DNA of 64,000 nt, taken from Acinetobacter baylyi DSM 14961 = CIP 107474 (GTDB lineage Bacteria > Pseudomonadota > Gammaproteobacteria > Pseudomonadales > Moraxellaceae). Positions within the stretch are counted from its first letter, which is position 1. Each line of letters opens with the position of its first letter. The stretch is taken from contig NZ_KB849623.1 in the NCBI RefSeq assembly GCF_000368685.1, forward strand, positions 248,001 through 312,000, in the 5' to 3' direction. This document shows, piece by piece, positions 55,905 through 64,000 of this stretch. Made by a program: the position numbers and the translations under genes. Below the pieces are notes generated by a model. It was given only the letters and a program-made list of their open reading frames with translations. It was not told the DNA's origin and made no database searches.

Positions 55905-56357
55905 GAAAAGCTCTCTACACGGTGTGCTTTGGTATTACATCATTCAGCGAGTTACTTGTGTGAAGACGTCAACACCGACACGGCGCATCAGTTTTATCTT
56001 ACACATCAAAATCATAGCCAATACAAACTACGTGCTATTAGATCATTTATGCCAATAGCTTGACTCTCAATAGACGAGATACTTTTTTCTAAAATGAAAA
56101 AAGAAAAGGAGAAGCAAAAAACTTAAAGTGCTTTAATTTCACTATTGGATATTATTACATAATTATTTTTGGAAATGAAATTAAAAATACGATAAAATAT
56201 CTTATAGTGATAATCTAACCAGTTTAAAACAATATGCTGTGGCTAAAAATAGCTACAATACAATTTTCCCATAAATAACTCTGCAAATCAGAAGGCAATT
56301 TGTTATAAAGACAAACTATTCATCTTTCAGATTTTTGAGTCATTTTAGTAGGTGATC
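55905..56357. other. Divergent intergenic region between the FUSC pump and the IclR-type regulator
   Basis: About 450 bp, very AT-rich in the right half, without a gene. A + strand promoter candidate for the regulator is TTGGAA (56169-56174), 18-bp spacer, TAAAAT (56193-56198). The promoter of the efflux set should lie at the left side. A regulator reading divergently from an efflux cluster often controls it; that link is inferred. Confidence 0.4.
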
Positions 56358-57140
56358 ATGGCGCTTTCTAGTTTTGGTAAAATATTAACAGTTCTTGATT
56401 TATTTTCTGTTCATCGACCAATCATCAATGTAGATATCATTTGTGAAGAACTGGCTTTATCAAAACCCACAGGCTACCGTTATCTAAAAGAACTGGTTTC
56501 ATCAGAAATTTTGCAAAGAATCAGTGGCACGTCGGGAGATTATACGCTGGGGCCTAAAATTGCGGTCATGGATTATATTTCACGTACCACCGATCCGATT
56601 GTGCAAATGAGCAGTCCATTTATGCGTGATATTGCCGAACGTACAGAGTTGTGCTGCTTACTTACACACCTTAACCGTGATTATTGTATCGATGTTCACC
56701 ACGAAGTATTTCGTAATGCAGACTTGCTTTCTTACGGACGAGGTTGCCCACGACCTGTGTATATGGGCTCATCGCCTAAAGTGATTATGGCACATCTGCC
56801 TAAACGGCAGATTCAGGATTATTATCAACGTTTTTCGCGTCAACTGGCAGAAGTAGATTTTGCCCACGATGAAGAAAGCTTTCTGATTCGTATGAAAAAA
56901 ATCAAAAAAGATGGCTATTACATTTCACATGGTGAACTCAATCCAGATGTGACAGGGCTCTCTGTTCCAATCAAATTTTCGCACACCAAAGAATCTCCGA
57001 TGGCTCTTACATTGGTAGCCTCTAAAAATCGTTTCGAGTTTATTAATATTGATAAATTAATTGAAATTTTGCAGGCCAATGTCATCCATATTGAACAGAA
57101 ATCGCTGGCCTTAATCCAAATCGAGAAATCACTACATTAA
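56358..57140 (+). CDS. IclR family transcriptional regulator
   Basis: A 260-aa regulator with an N-terminal winged helix-turn-helix (about residues 8-65: ILTVLDLFSVHRPIINVDIICEELALSKPTGYRYLKELVSSEILQRI) and a C-terminal IclR effector domain (about 80-250: LLTHLNRDYCIDVHHEVF, GLSVPIKF). ATG 56358 with an upstream AGG is preferred over GTG 56352. It is divergent from the FUSC efflux set and is a candidate controller of it. The ligand is unknown, possibly an aromatic acid. Confidence 0.88.
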   Translation: MALSSFGKILTVLDLFSVHRPIINVDIICEELALSKPTGYRYLKELVSSEILQRISGTSGDYTLGPKIAVMDYISRTTDPIVQMSSPFMRDIAERTELCCLLTHLNRDYCIDVHHEVFRNADLLSYGRGCPRPVYMGSSPKVIMAHLPKRQIQDYYQRFSRQLAEVDFAHDEESFLIRMKKIKKDGYYISHGELNPDVTGLSVPIKFSHTKESPMALTLVASKNRFEFINIDKLIEILQANVIHIEQKSLALIQIEKSLH

Positions 57141-57193
57141 AGCCACTTTAAAACGTCAAAGGATAAGAATCGTGATCACTTGCGTTGAACGAT

Positions 57194-57802
57194 TTATAAC
57201 AGGAACTGTCGGAAAGTGAGATTGATTCTGGGATGAATCACCTTTTGTGATTTCATGATGGCATGCTGCCAATGCTGTTGTGTTTCACCACGCATCACAA
57301 TGAGCTGCCCAGATTGTAGCTGCATCTCGATTTTTTCTTTGGTGCGAAGATGACGAAAACAAAATTTTCGGGTGGCGCCTAAGCTTAAAGAAGCAATCGT
57401 GGTTTGCTTGGCCAGAGACATATCGCCATCACTGTGCCAAGCCATTCCCTGCGTACCTTCCTGATACAAATTTGCTAGACAAGAATTAAAACGCTCTGCT
57501 AATGTCTGCTCAATCTGCTGTTTTAGAATGAGAAGCTGCGGATCCCATGGTAGTGAATCACGCATTATTCCCGAATAAGCATAACGATAATGATCATCGC
57601 CATACCATGCCACTTGACGTGGTGTAATAAAATGCTTGCCGTATAAACGTGCTTCATCATGCCGCCAAGCCAGATGCTTCAAAAAATATTGAAAATACTG
57701 CTCGGCTTCGGCTGTAGAAATAAAGCATCCATAATCCTCAACGTCACCATCGTAGGGTAATAAGTTCGTTTTAGGCTGTGGTGCAAATAAATCCAGCGTC
57801 AT
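57194..57802 (-). CDS. alkB: AlkB-like 2-oxoglutarate/Fe(II) DNA dealkylase
   Basis: Repairs N-alkylated bases by oxidative demethylation. The 202-aa protein has the iron-binding WHSDGD, SLGATRKFCFRH, a second His in WQHAI, and the 2-oxoglutarate-binding Arg pair in PRINLTFR. This text is closer to the ALKBH2/3-type bacterial proteins than to E. coli AlkB itself. It overlaps the upstream ada-like gene by 4 bp, repeating the ada-alkB operon logic. Confidence 0.9.
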   Translation of the reverse strand: MTLDLFAPQPKTNLLPYDGDVEDYGCFISTAEAEQYFQYFLKHLAWRHDEARLYGKHFITPRQVAWYGDDHYRYAYSGIMRDSLPWDPQLLILKQQIEQTLAERFNSCLANLYQEGTQGMAWHSDGDMSLAKQTTIASLSLGATRKFCFRHLRTKEKIEMQLQSGQLIVMRGETQQHWQHAIMKSQKVIHPRINLTFRQFLL

Positions 57803-58659
57803 CCCTGATTCCCATATTTTGCCATTTCACATGAAAGTAAAGCCAATTTACGGCTACGATGCCAATGATATTCACCAATCGCCCCAGTTGAACGGATCAC
57901 GCGATGACATGGAATCAAATAGGCAATTGGGTTTTTAGCTACGGCGCTGGCAACTGCACGCACCGCCTGTGGCTGTCCGATCTGCTCTGCAATCTGCTGA
58001 TAACTACGTAATTGTCCCGCTGGAATACAAAGCAAAGCCTCCCAAACCTTGAGCTGAAATGGTGTGCCTTGCAAACACAAAGGCAGCTTTTGCTGCAAAC
58101 ACTGGGTCAGGTCTCCCGAAATCCATGCCGAGACTTGCTGATGTAGAGGCGCAGATCTATGACAAAAATCAGCAGCAACAAATTTTTGTCGTAATTCATT
58201 CAGAGGCTGCTCATACTCAGACGTTGTCTGGATAAATTGTATAGAACAAATGCCTTTTGGCGTACTGGCGACAAAGATTTCACCAAATGGCGTGGTTTCA
58301 TAAGAATAATTCAAGCAGACTGAAACACCTCTCTGCTTATAGGCACCTGGTGTCATTCCCTCAAACTGAATAAATAAATCATGCAAACGACCTGTACCAG
58401 ATAAGCCCGAATCCAATGCGGTGTCTAGTATACTCGACTGCTGCTGAAGCAACGATTTCGCATGCTGTAAACTCAAATACTGAACAAATTTTTTGGGACT
58501 AATACCTACCCATTCCTGGAACTGGCGCTGCACATAACCTGAGCTCAGGCCCACACTCGCTGCAATCTGTTCAAGCGTCGGCTGCTTATCTTGATGCTGA
58601 TACAAATAATCGATAACTGCTGCCATGGTCATAAACTGAGTCGTAGAGAGATTTTTCAT
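57799..58659 (-). CDS. Ada-like AraC-HTH / O6-methylguanine-DNA methyltransferase
   Basis: A 286-aa fusion. Residues about 8-100 form an AraC-type HTH (LEQIAASVGLSSGYVQRQFQEWVGISPKKFVQYLSLQHAKSLL). Residues about 120-286 form a methyltransferase with the active-site PCHRV and the usual VRAVASAVAKNPIAYLIPCHRVIRSTGAIGEYHW. The Ada N-terminal phosphotriester zinc domain is absent, so it cannot sense methylphosphotriesters the E. coli way. The start at 58659 has AGGAG upstream; an earlier frame start at 58734 is rejected. alkB follows with overlap. Confidence 0.9.
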   Translation of the reverse strand: MKNLSTTQFMTMAAVIDYLYQHQDKQPTLEQIAASVGLSSGYVQRQFQEWVGISPKKFVQYLSLQHAKSLLQQQSSILDTALDSGLSGTGRLHDLFIQFEGMTPGAYKQRGVSVCLNYSYETTPFGEIFVASTPKGICSIQFIQTTSEYEQPLNELRQKFVAADFCHRSAPLHQQVSAWISGDLTQCLQQKLPLCLQGTPFQLKVWEALLCIPAGQLRSYQQIAEQIGQPQAVRAVASAVAKNPIAYLIPCHRVIRSTGAIGEYHWHRSRKLALLSCEMAKYGNQG

Positions 58660-58736
58660 GCTCAAACTCCTGCATTTTATGTTGAGCGTAGACGAGCCAG
58701 CATCGTGTTTCGACCCGATTCTTGCACTAAACATAT

Positions 58737-58766
58737 AAAAAAGCCCTTCAACTTGAAAGGCTTTTT
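58737..58766 (-). terminator. Terminator downstream of pgsA
   Basis: AAAAAGCC and GGCTTTTT arms with further inner TTCAA/TTGAA pairing form a stem ending in a T-run on the minus strand (TTTTTT). It separates pgsA from the ada-like gene on the same strand. Confidence 0.85.
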
Positions 58767-58773
58767 ACACATC

Positions 58774-59361
58774 TTAAGGCTGTTTGAGATAAGGCCAAGC
58801 TGCTTTCAGATAAATAAACATCGACCATAAAGTCAAAATCACAGCCGTGTAAAGCAAGGCATACGCCAGCAGATCCAGGGGCTGCCAGTTTAATAAGAAG
58901 ACGCTAATCGCAATCATCTGGAAAGCTGTTTTATATTTACCTACGGTCGAAACTGCAACATTGGTTCTTGCACCCAGTTCTGCCATCCACTCGCGTAATG
59001 CAGAAACTGTAATCTCTCGTGAGATAATCACAATTGCAGCAAATGCCATGGAGATCGTCGGTTGCCACTGCACCAATACAATCAGTGCCGAAGCCACCAT
59101 TAATTTATCTGCCACAGGATCTAAAAAACGGCCAAAAGCCGATGTCTGGTTTAAAGCTCGCGCCAAATAACCATCAAACCAGTCTGTAACCGCAGCCAAA
59201 ATAAAAATGGCTGTCAGCACGAGATGCCGCAGAAAGCTTCCTTCATGGAAGTTTACCCCGATTGCAGGTGGCCAATATGCCACTATAAGAAAAACAGGAA
59301 TAAGGGCGATTCGTGCAAGTGTTAAAATATTTGGGATATTCAGGATTCGACCTGTTGTCAT
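58774..59361 (-). CDS. pgsA: CDP-diacylglycerol-glycerol-3-phosphate 3-phosphatidyltransferase
   Basis: Makes phosphatidylglycerophosphate in the inner membrane. The 195-aa protein has the CDP-alcohol transferase motif DWFDGYLARALNQTSAFGRFLDPVADKLM with all Asp/Gly positions of D-x2-DG-x2-AR-x8-G-x3-D-x3-D, and several hydrophobic helices. ATG 59361 with AGGCGG 5 nt upstream is preferred over GTG 59367. In many relatives pgsA lies next to uvrC; here one gene separates them. Confidence 0.95.
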   Translation of the reverse strand: MTTGRILNIPNILTLARIALIPVFLIVAYWPPAIGVNFHEGSFLRHLVLTAIFILAAVTDWFDGYLARALNQTSAFGRFLDPVADKLMVASALIVLVQWQPTISMAFAAIVIISREITVSALREWMAELGARTNVAVSTVGKYKTAFQMIAISVFLLNWQPLDLLAYALLYTAVILTLWSMFIYLKAAWPYLKQP

Positions 59362-59468
59362 AGACACCGCCTGTTAGTCCCCTAATTACATCATGCGAAT
59401 TTAGTTAATTAAGGTTTTATGCATTTTTCACTAACGCCAACTTTATACGAAATGTCACACAGTGTCGA

Positions 59469-60272
59469 CTAGGCAAAAACAGTAACTGTCTGCCTCGAAA
59501 TAGCAATCAGACGGTTTTGAGCATCCCATAAATGCGCATATTCTGTAGCATAGCCAAAGGCAGCATGCTGCGTGACGACCTGATACTTAAACCAATCATG
59601 TAACTCATAAGCAACGGGACGAACAAAAGTGAGATGCCATGTTAGAGAACTGGCAGGTGCGATGGTTTGAAACATGGGCAGTACCCCTGGTGGCCAGATA
59701 TCCATCAAAATTAACAAATCAGCCACATTCAATGCTCGCGGTGAATGTTTTTGGATATCGTAACGGCACCAGCCACCAAAATCTGGAGCTTGTTGAGTCA
59801 TGGGATAATGACCTTCTGCCCATCGCAGATCGAATTGTTGATAGCATTCTGGCATCATTTTTACAAAAGGCATTCTTGAGAACTGCTCGGGAGACAAATA
59901 GTCTGGTGCCTCGGGTAAGTTAAGCACAAAAATTTCAGAAGAACGCGGCTGTCCGAAACTTGCGATCAAGATGGTTTGAACAGCCTGGTCCTGCCATAAA
60001 CGTGCCTCAATTGTGGTGACAGATTTACCCTGCCGCAAGATTTCAACTGTTAGTCGTACCCGCCCTTCATTCACTGGTCCCACAAAAGTAATGCTGGTAC
60101 TTAACAGATTTTTGGACTCATCATTCATCACACTTAATGCTTTATGCATGAGCAAGCCTGCAACCAATCCACCATAAATCGTTCTTCCCTGCGACCAGCC
60201 TTGGGGAATATCAATCCATTCATCTTGCGTCAGTTGTTCCAATGTCTGATCTAAAGGCATAGCATCACTCAT
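59469..60272 (-). CDS. Acyl-CoA thioesterase family protein (double hot-dog, 4HBT_3-like)
   Basis: A 267-aa protein with two hot-dog-like halves. The first contains GRTIYGGLVAGLLMHKALSVM, STSITFVGPVNEGRVRLTVEILRQGKSVTTIEARLWQD. The second contains SSLTWHLTFVRPVAYELHDWFKYQVVTQHAAFGYATEYAHLWDAQNRLIAISRQTVTVF. This resembles TesB-like and PF13622-type thioesterases that hydrolyse acyl-CoA. The substrate is unknown. It lies between pgsA and uvrC on the same strand. Confidence 0.82.
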   Translation of the reverse strand: MSDAMPLDQTLEQLTQDEWIDIPQGWSQGRTIYGGLVAGLLMHKALSVMNDESKNLLSTSITFVGPVNEGRVRLTVEILRQGKSVTTIEARLWQDQAVQTILIASFGQPRSSEIFVLNLPEAPDYLSPEQFSRMPFVKMMPECYQQFDLRWAEGHYPMTQQAPDFGGWCRYDIQKHSPRALNVADLLILMDIWPPGVLPMFQTIAPASSLTWHLTFVRPVAYELHDWFKYQVVTQHAAFGYATEYAHLWDAQNRLIAISRQTVTVFA

Positions 60273-60359
60273 TATTTTTCATTCTGATTGCTATTGTGCA
60301 GTATTTTATGACAACAAAAATGATCAGTGACGCGCCAGTCACAGGATGTTTTTGCCAAT

Positions 60360-62159
60360 TTATTCATGCAAGATTTTATAAATGGTTCTTGCCATAGAAG
60401 GCCCCAGACCAGAAACCAGCATCAGCTCCTTTTCCGAAGCTTTGAGTACACCCTGGATACCACCAAAATGAGTCAATAAGTCACGACGACGCTTAGGCCC
60501 TAATCCTGGAATTACTTCTAAAACCGAGCCGGCACGACGTTTATCACGTTTGGCACGGTGTTTGGTAATCGCAAAGCGATGCGCTTCATCACGTACCTGC
60601 TGAATCAGATGTAATGCCTTGTGATCTTCTGGCAACTGAATCTTGCTGCCATCAGTAAAATGTAAAGTTTCAAGCCCTGGCTTACGACCTTCACCTTTAG
60701 ATACGCCCACCATAAATGCATCCAGACCCAGTGTCTGCATCACTTCCATGGCCATGTGTAACTGCCCCTTGCCACCATCAATTAGTAATAAATCAGGTAC
60801 AATGTGCTTTTTATAACGTCGGGTGAGTGCCTGGCGCATCGCTGCATAATCATCTCCTGCGGTAATATCCTCAATACCAAACTGACGATAATCACGTTTA
60901 CGCGCACCTCCCTGATCAAAAACCACACAAGATGCAATTGTGGCTTCGCCCATGGTATGACTGATATCAAAACATTCAATTCGATCTACTGGGCGCCCTA
61001 CCACTTGTTCAAGCTGATGGAAACGCTCATTGAGTTCCAAATGATTACTTAACTGACCTTTAATGGCATGCTGAACATTCATGATGGCCAGTTCTTGCCA
61101 TTCTGCACGGGTTTCTCGTACCTTGTGTTTGATCTGAATTTTCTTGTCAAACTGGGTTTGTAGTGCTTGTTCTAGCTCTTTACGGTCGGGCAGCTCAACA
61201 TTAACAATGAGCTCTGAAGGAACTTCATCTGCCACCTGAAAGTAGAAATTGGCAATAAAATCACTCAGCATTTGCCCCAAATCATCGCTGAGCATATCTG
61301 GGAAATAACTTTTTCCACCGAGCATCCGTCCATTGCGTACATACATGATTTGTACACAGGTGACACCTGCCTGAAAAGCAATTGCCAGAATATCTGCCTC
61401 ACCTTTAATTTTGAAAACTGCCTGTTGTGCCTGTACTTCACGCAACAGCCCTAAACGATCACGATAAAACATGGCTTTTTCAAACGCGAGCTGCTCGGCA
61501 GCCTCTTCCATCTTGGCAATCAATTCCTGATTGAGCTCTTTGGTATCACCTTGCAAAAATCGAATCGAGTTGTCCACGTCCTGCTTGTAATCTTCAGGGG
61601 AAATCAATCCCACACACGGCGCAGAACAGCGTTTAATCTGGTATTGCAAACACGGCCGTTTACGCTGGGCAAAATAACTGTTTTCACATTGACGCACATT
61701 AAATAGTTTTTGTAATACCAGCAAAGTATCTCGGGCACTATATGCACTTGGATACGGCCCAAAAAACTTCCCAATCTGATGCTTGCCTTTACCTCTTCCA
61801 CTTGCAATACGTGGATAAGGTTTATCACTGGACACAAAAATATAGACATAGGATTTATCGTCACGCAGCATAATATTGTAAGGCGGACGATGCTGTTTAA
61901 TCAGATTCTGTTCAAGTAAGAGTGCTTCAGTTTCAGAGCGTGTAACCAGTGTCTCAATATCATGAATTCGCGCGACCAAGGCCTGTGTTTTAGGATGCTC
62001 AATCGTTTTGACAAAATAACTGGAAACACGATTTTTTAAATTTTTGGCTTTACCAACGTAGAGCAGTTCGCCGTCTTTACCCAGCATACGATATACGCCA
62101 GGTAATTGGGTCATGTTGGCGAGAATTTTTTCAATATGTGGACGCGCGTTTGGATTCAC
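60360..62159 (-). CDS. uvrC: Excinuclease ABC subunit C (UvrC)
   Basis: Makes both incisions in nucleotide excision repair. The 599-aa protein has a GIY-YIG domain ([29 protein letters not shown]), a Cys-rich [29 protein letters not shown], a UVR domain (about residues 205-240), the RNase H-like endonuclease ([34 protein letters not shown]) and a C-terminal helix-hairpin-helix pair ([31 protein letters not shown]). The start is a GTG with a poor RBS. E. coli UvrC is 610 aa. Confidence 0.96.
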   Translation of the reverse strand: MNPNARPHIEKILANMTQLPGVYRMLGKDGELLYVGKAKNLKNRVSSYFVKTIEHPKTQALVARIHDIETLVTRSETEALLLEQNLIKQHRPPYNIMLRDDKSYVYIFVSSDKPYPRIASGRGKGKHQIGKFFGPYPSAYSARDTLLVLQKLFNVRQCENSYFAQRKRPCLQYQIKRCSAPCVGLISPEDYKQDVDNSIRFLQGDTKELNQELIAKMEEAAEQLAFEKAMFYRDRLGLLREVQAQQAVFKIKGEADILAIAFQAGVTCVQIMYVRNGRMLGGKSYFPDMLSDDLGQMLSDFIANFYFQVADEVPSELIVNVELPDRKELEQALQTQFDKKIQIKHKVRETRAEWQELAIMNVQHAIKGQLSNHLELNERFHQLEQVVGRPVDRIECFDISHTMGEATIASCVVFDQGGARKRDYRQFGIEDITAGDDYAAMRQALTRRYKKHIVPDLLLIDGGKGQLHMAMEVMQTLGLDAFMVGVSKGEGRKPGLETLHFTDGSKIQLPEDHKALHLIQQVRDEAHRFAITKHRAKRDKRRAGSVLEVIPGLGPKRRRDLLTHFGGIQGVLKASEKELMLVSGLGPSMARTIYKILHE

Positions 62160-62249
62160 TATTAGATTCTTGGCTAAAGGCTAGAATACTAATGTGATGT
62201 TTCCATGTATGCTTTTCAAGCGTTGTCATGATGACAAAATGTTGAAGTT

Positions 62250-62807
62250 TTAAGATTCCAGGCGATAGTAACTGTATTTGACGTCTTTTTCTCTATAAAC
62301 CGCATAGGTTTTTTGACGAAAATCTGAAAACCAGCCATTGCCTGTATATCCAGCAATATGACCATACATATGGCCATCCGTGCGCTGAATAATATAAATA
62401 TCACCTTCTTGAGGATTACCAAACGCGGGTTTAATTTTTTTATAGCCGTTTTTTTCTAAAGTGTGTCCCCAATCAGAAGCAGCCACAGGATGTTTAGAGA
62501 CATCAGCCCCTGCTGTTTGCAAAGCAATGCGGATATGTTGAGCACACTTTTCCTTACTATGTCTTGCTGAAATACTTTCTAGTTTGTGCGAAAATTTATG
62601 CAAATCAATATTTTGAGATAGGTTTTTATGATGAATTTTATGCTGAGTAGTATGGTGCGACTTGCTACGAGAAGTATGCGCTGAATGTCCTTGATGCTCT
62701 GTGTATGTTTTCTTTAGCGGATGCTGTACTTTATGATGTACATGTGCATTTTTTCTTTCTGTAACCTGCATGTGCTGAACATGTACCGCGTGATGAACAT
62801 GAGCCAT
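62250..62807 (-). CDS. His-rich protein with a Cys/His amidase (CHAP/NlpC-P60-like) domain
   Basis: A 185-aa protein. The first 80 residues hold 19 histidines (for example MAHVHHAVHVQH) and look disordered. Residues about 81-170 show a papain-like amidase pattern: KEKCAQHIRIALQTAGADVSKHPVAASDWGHTLEKNGY with candidate nucleophile Cys88, then NPQEGDIYII, and GHMYGHIAGYTGNGWFSDFRQ with candidate His150. Similar small amidases are cell-wall hydrolases and type VI effectors. No signal peptide, VgrG or obvious immunity gene is adjacent. Domain call is by pattern. Confidence 0.6.
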   Translation of the reverse strand: MAHVHHAVHVQHMQVTERKNAHVHHKVQHPLKKTYTEHQGHSAHTSRSKSHHTTQHKIHHKNLSQNIDLHKFSHKLESISARHSKEKCAQHIRIALQTAGADVSKHPVAASDWGHTLEKNGYKKIKPAFGNPQEGDIYIIQRTDGHMYGHIAGYTGNGWFSDFRQKTYAVYREKDVKYSYYRLES

Positions 62808-62956
62808 TGTTGAACCTATCTAAAATAACCACTTCTCAAAAACCGAGCCATTTTAGAGCTAAAATACTTAATTCAATTTTAATAGTTGTAACAAATTTAA
62901 AACAACGTGATACACATCACATCTACACCCTATTATGCTTTTTTACATCTCAAAAA

Positions 62957-62978
62957 AAAACGCCCTATTGGGCGTTTA
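62957..62978 (-). terminator. Terminator downstream of lpxO
   Basis: On the minus strand AAACGCCC-AATA-GGGCGTTT is followed by a run of T. It ends the lpxO transcript and lies 150 bp before the His-rich gene. Confidence 0.85.
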
Positions 62979-62982
62979 AATT

Positions 62983-63897
62983 TTAAAACACATAAGGACG
63001 TACAAAAATCAGGAAAAAGATTCCAAGCATGAGAAACCACTTCAAGAAGTAATACAGTTTACGGTTTTTGGCTTTTAATGCTTTGGCTTTGATACGAATC
63101 TGATAAATATAACCAAAGGCTTTATTAAGACCACCAGTTTTATCACCTGTCTCGTTTGGAGAACTTGCAGCCGTCATTACATTTTTACCAAACCAGTGGT
63201 TAAACTTTTCCATAAGCCTTGTTTTTAAAGGACGTTCAACGTCAGCAAAGAAAATAATCCGGTTTTGGTCTGTGGTATTTTCAGCATAATGAATATACGT
63301 TTCATCAAACACCACACTTTCCCCATCACGCCATGAATAACGCTGTCCATCTACATCGATAAAGCAACGATCATCATTGGGCGTGATCAAACCCAAATGA
63401 TAGCGTAATGAACCTGCATAAGGATCACGATGACGAACCAGACGACTATTGGGTGCAAGCTCGGTAAACATCGCCGCCTTAATAGATGGCAATGTTTTTA
63501 ATAGTGCCGTTGTTTTTGGACAGAGCTCAGCCGCAGAAGGATGCGCAGAGTCGTACCATTTTAGATAAAATCGTTTCCAGCCAGTTTTAAAAAATGAATT
63601 GAAACCAAGATCGTTATAAGTACTTGAAGCCTTGATCCCGCCCTGATCATACAATGCTCTGGCTTCATCGCGAATCATTTCCCAATTTTCATCCAGTATT
63701 TTCAAATCCTTGAAATGTTGAGTTTCAATATAAGGCTGATTAGGCACTTTTGAAAACATGTACATCAGAAAATTGATGGGCGCAAGTAACGTCGAATGAT
63801 CAAAGAACTGACGATAAAACGAATGACGAACTTTGCCGCGATGCTGGATATACAAGGCTGATATCACAAAAATCGCTAATATGATCCACTTAATCAT
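62983..63897 (-). CDS. lpxO: Aspartyl/asparaginyl beta-hydroxylase family protein, LpxO-like lipid A hydroxylase
   Basis: A 304-aa Fe(II)/2-oxoglutarate dioxygenase with hydrophobic helices at both ends (MIKWIILAIFVISALYI; YFLKWFLMLGIFFLIFV), so membrane-bound. The iron ligands are in RLVRHRDPYAGSLRYHLGL and FDETYIHYAEN. Length and ends match LpxO, which 2-hydroxylates a secondary acyl chain of lipid A. It is transcribed alone and ended by the terminator at 62957. A related AspH-type substrate cannot be excluded. Confidence 0.88.
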   Translation of the reverse strand: MIKWIILAIFVISALYIQHRGKVRHSFYRQFFDHSTLLAPINFLMYMFSKVPNQPYIETQHFKDLKILDENWEMIRDEARALYDQGGIKASSTYNDLGFNSFFKTGWKRFYLKWYDSAHPSAAELCPKTTALLKTLPSIKAAMFTELAPNSRLVRHRDPYAGSLRYHLGLITPNDDRCFIDVDGQRYSWRDGESVVFDETYIHYAENTTDQNRIIFFADVERPLKTRLMEKFNHWFGKNVMTAASSPNETGDKTGGLNKAFGYIYQIRIKAKALKAKNRKLYYFLKWFLMLGIFFLIFVRPYVF

Positions 63898-64000
63898 ATA
63901 GTTACTCGCATTTAAGCATATTTAAAGATACTTCAAAAAATTTGAAATTGAAGGAATAATAACAAAATCTCGAAGAAAATTCAGACTTAGTATTAGCAAG

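Overview
The window is a stretch of a gamma-proteobacterial chromosome that fits the genus Acinetobacter (Moraxellaceae). The assignment rests on protein resemblance recalled from memory: a two-domain PAP-type PPK2, a hisIE fusion, an FFLEELY-motif protein beside ubiE-ubiJ-ubiB, a pilB-pilC-pilD-coaE cluster, and AT-rich intergenic DNA. Most of it is housekeeping sequence. The accessory parts are a chaperone-usher fimbrial operon, a helicase/ATPase pair, an efflux cluster and a His-rich amidase-like protein.

Layout. At 1-211, the tail of a + strand reading frame converges on recB. The gap between them holds five DnaA-box-like 9-mers spaced exactly 12 bp apart, followed by an AT-rich tract. 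recC and recB (211-7587, minus) form a tight pair, with no recD beside them. A DUF697-like membrane protein, a citrate-type MFS transporter and polyphosphate:AMP phosphotransferase follow (7.7-11.3 kb). A four-gene fimbrial operon (17139-12197, minus) sits between two roughly 1 kb regions without convincing genes. At 18.1-23.6 kb are the FFLEELY protein, ubiE, ubiJ, ubiB and a FAD monooxygenase, with ubiquinone biosynthesis as the theme. hisIE, a UvrD-like helicase and an AAA ATPase form a close + strand run (23.75-27.4 kb). The six-gene Mrp/Mnh cation/proton antiporter operon fills 27.7-34.0 kb.

From 34.0 to 39.3 kb the minus strand carries rimP-nusA-infB-rbfA, the classic translation/transcription operon. 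Upstream lie two identical initiator tRNA genes with their own promoter and a terminator, then tRNA-Leu(GAG), secG and tpiA. At 41.7-46.1 kb are pilB, pilC, pilD (type IV pilus machinery) and coaE on the + strand. Then come an EamA transporter, rlmB, ppnP and a TPR protein with a glycosyltransferase-like region on minus, and recN, yqgE and ruvX on plus.

The last part (52.5-64 kb) has a minus-strand efflux set (membrane fusion protein, DUF1656 protein, FUSC pump), an IclR-type regulator, an ada-like/alkB alkylation repair pair, pgsA, a thioesterase, uvrC, a His-rich protein with a probable Cys/His cell-wall amidase domain, and lpxO.

The points most worth a second look are the 12-bp DnaA-box array, the helicase/ATPase pair, the His-rich amidase-like protein, and the unusual hairpins around the tRNA and rimP promoters. 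No CRISPR array, rRNA, intact insertion sequence or prophage was seen. All domain calls are by eye; no database search was run.
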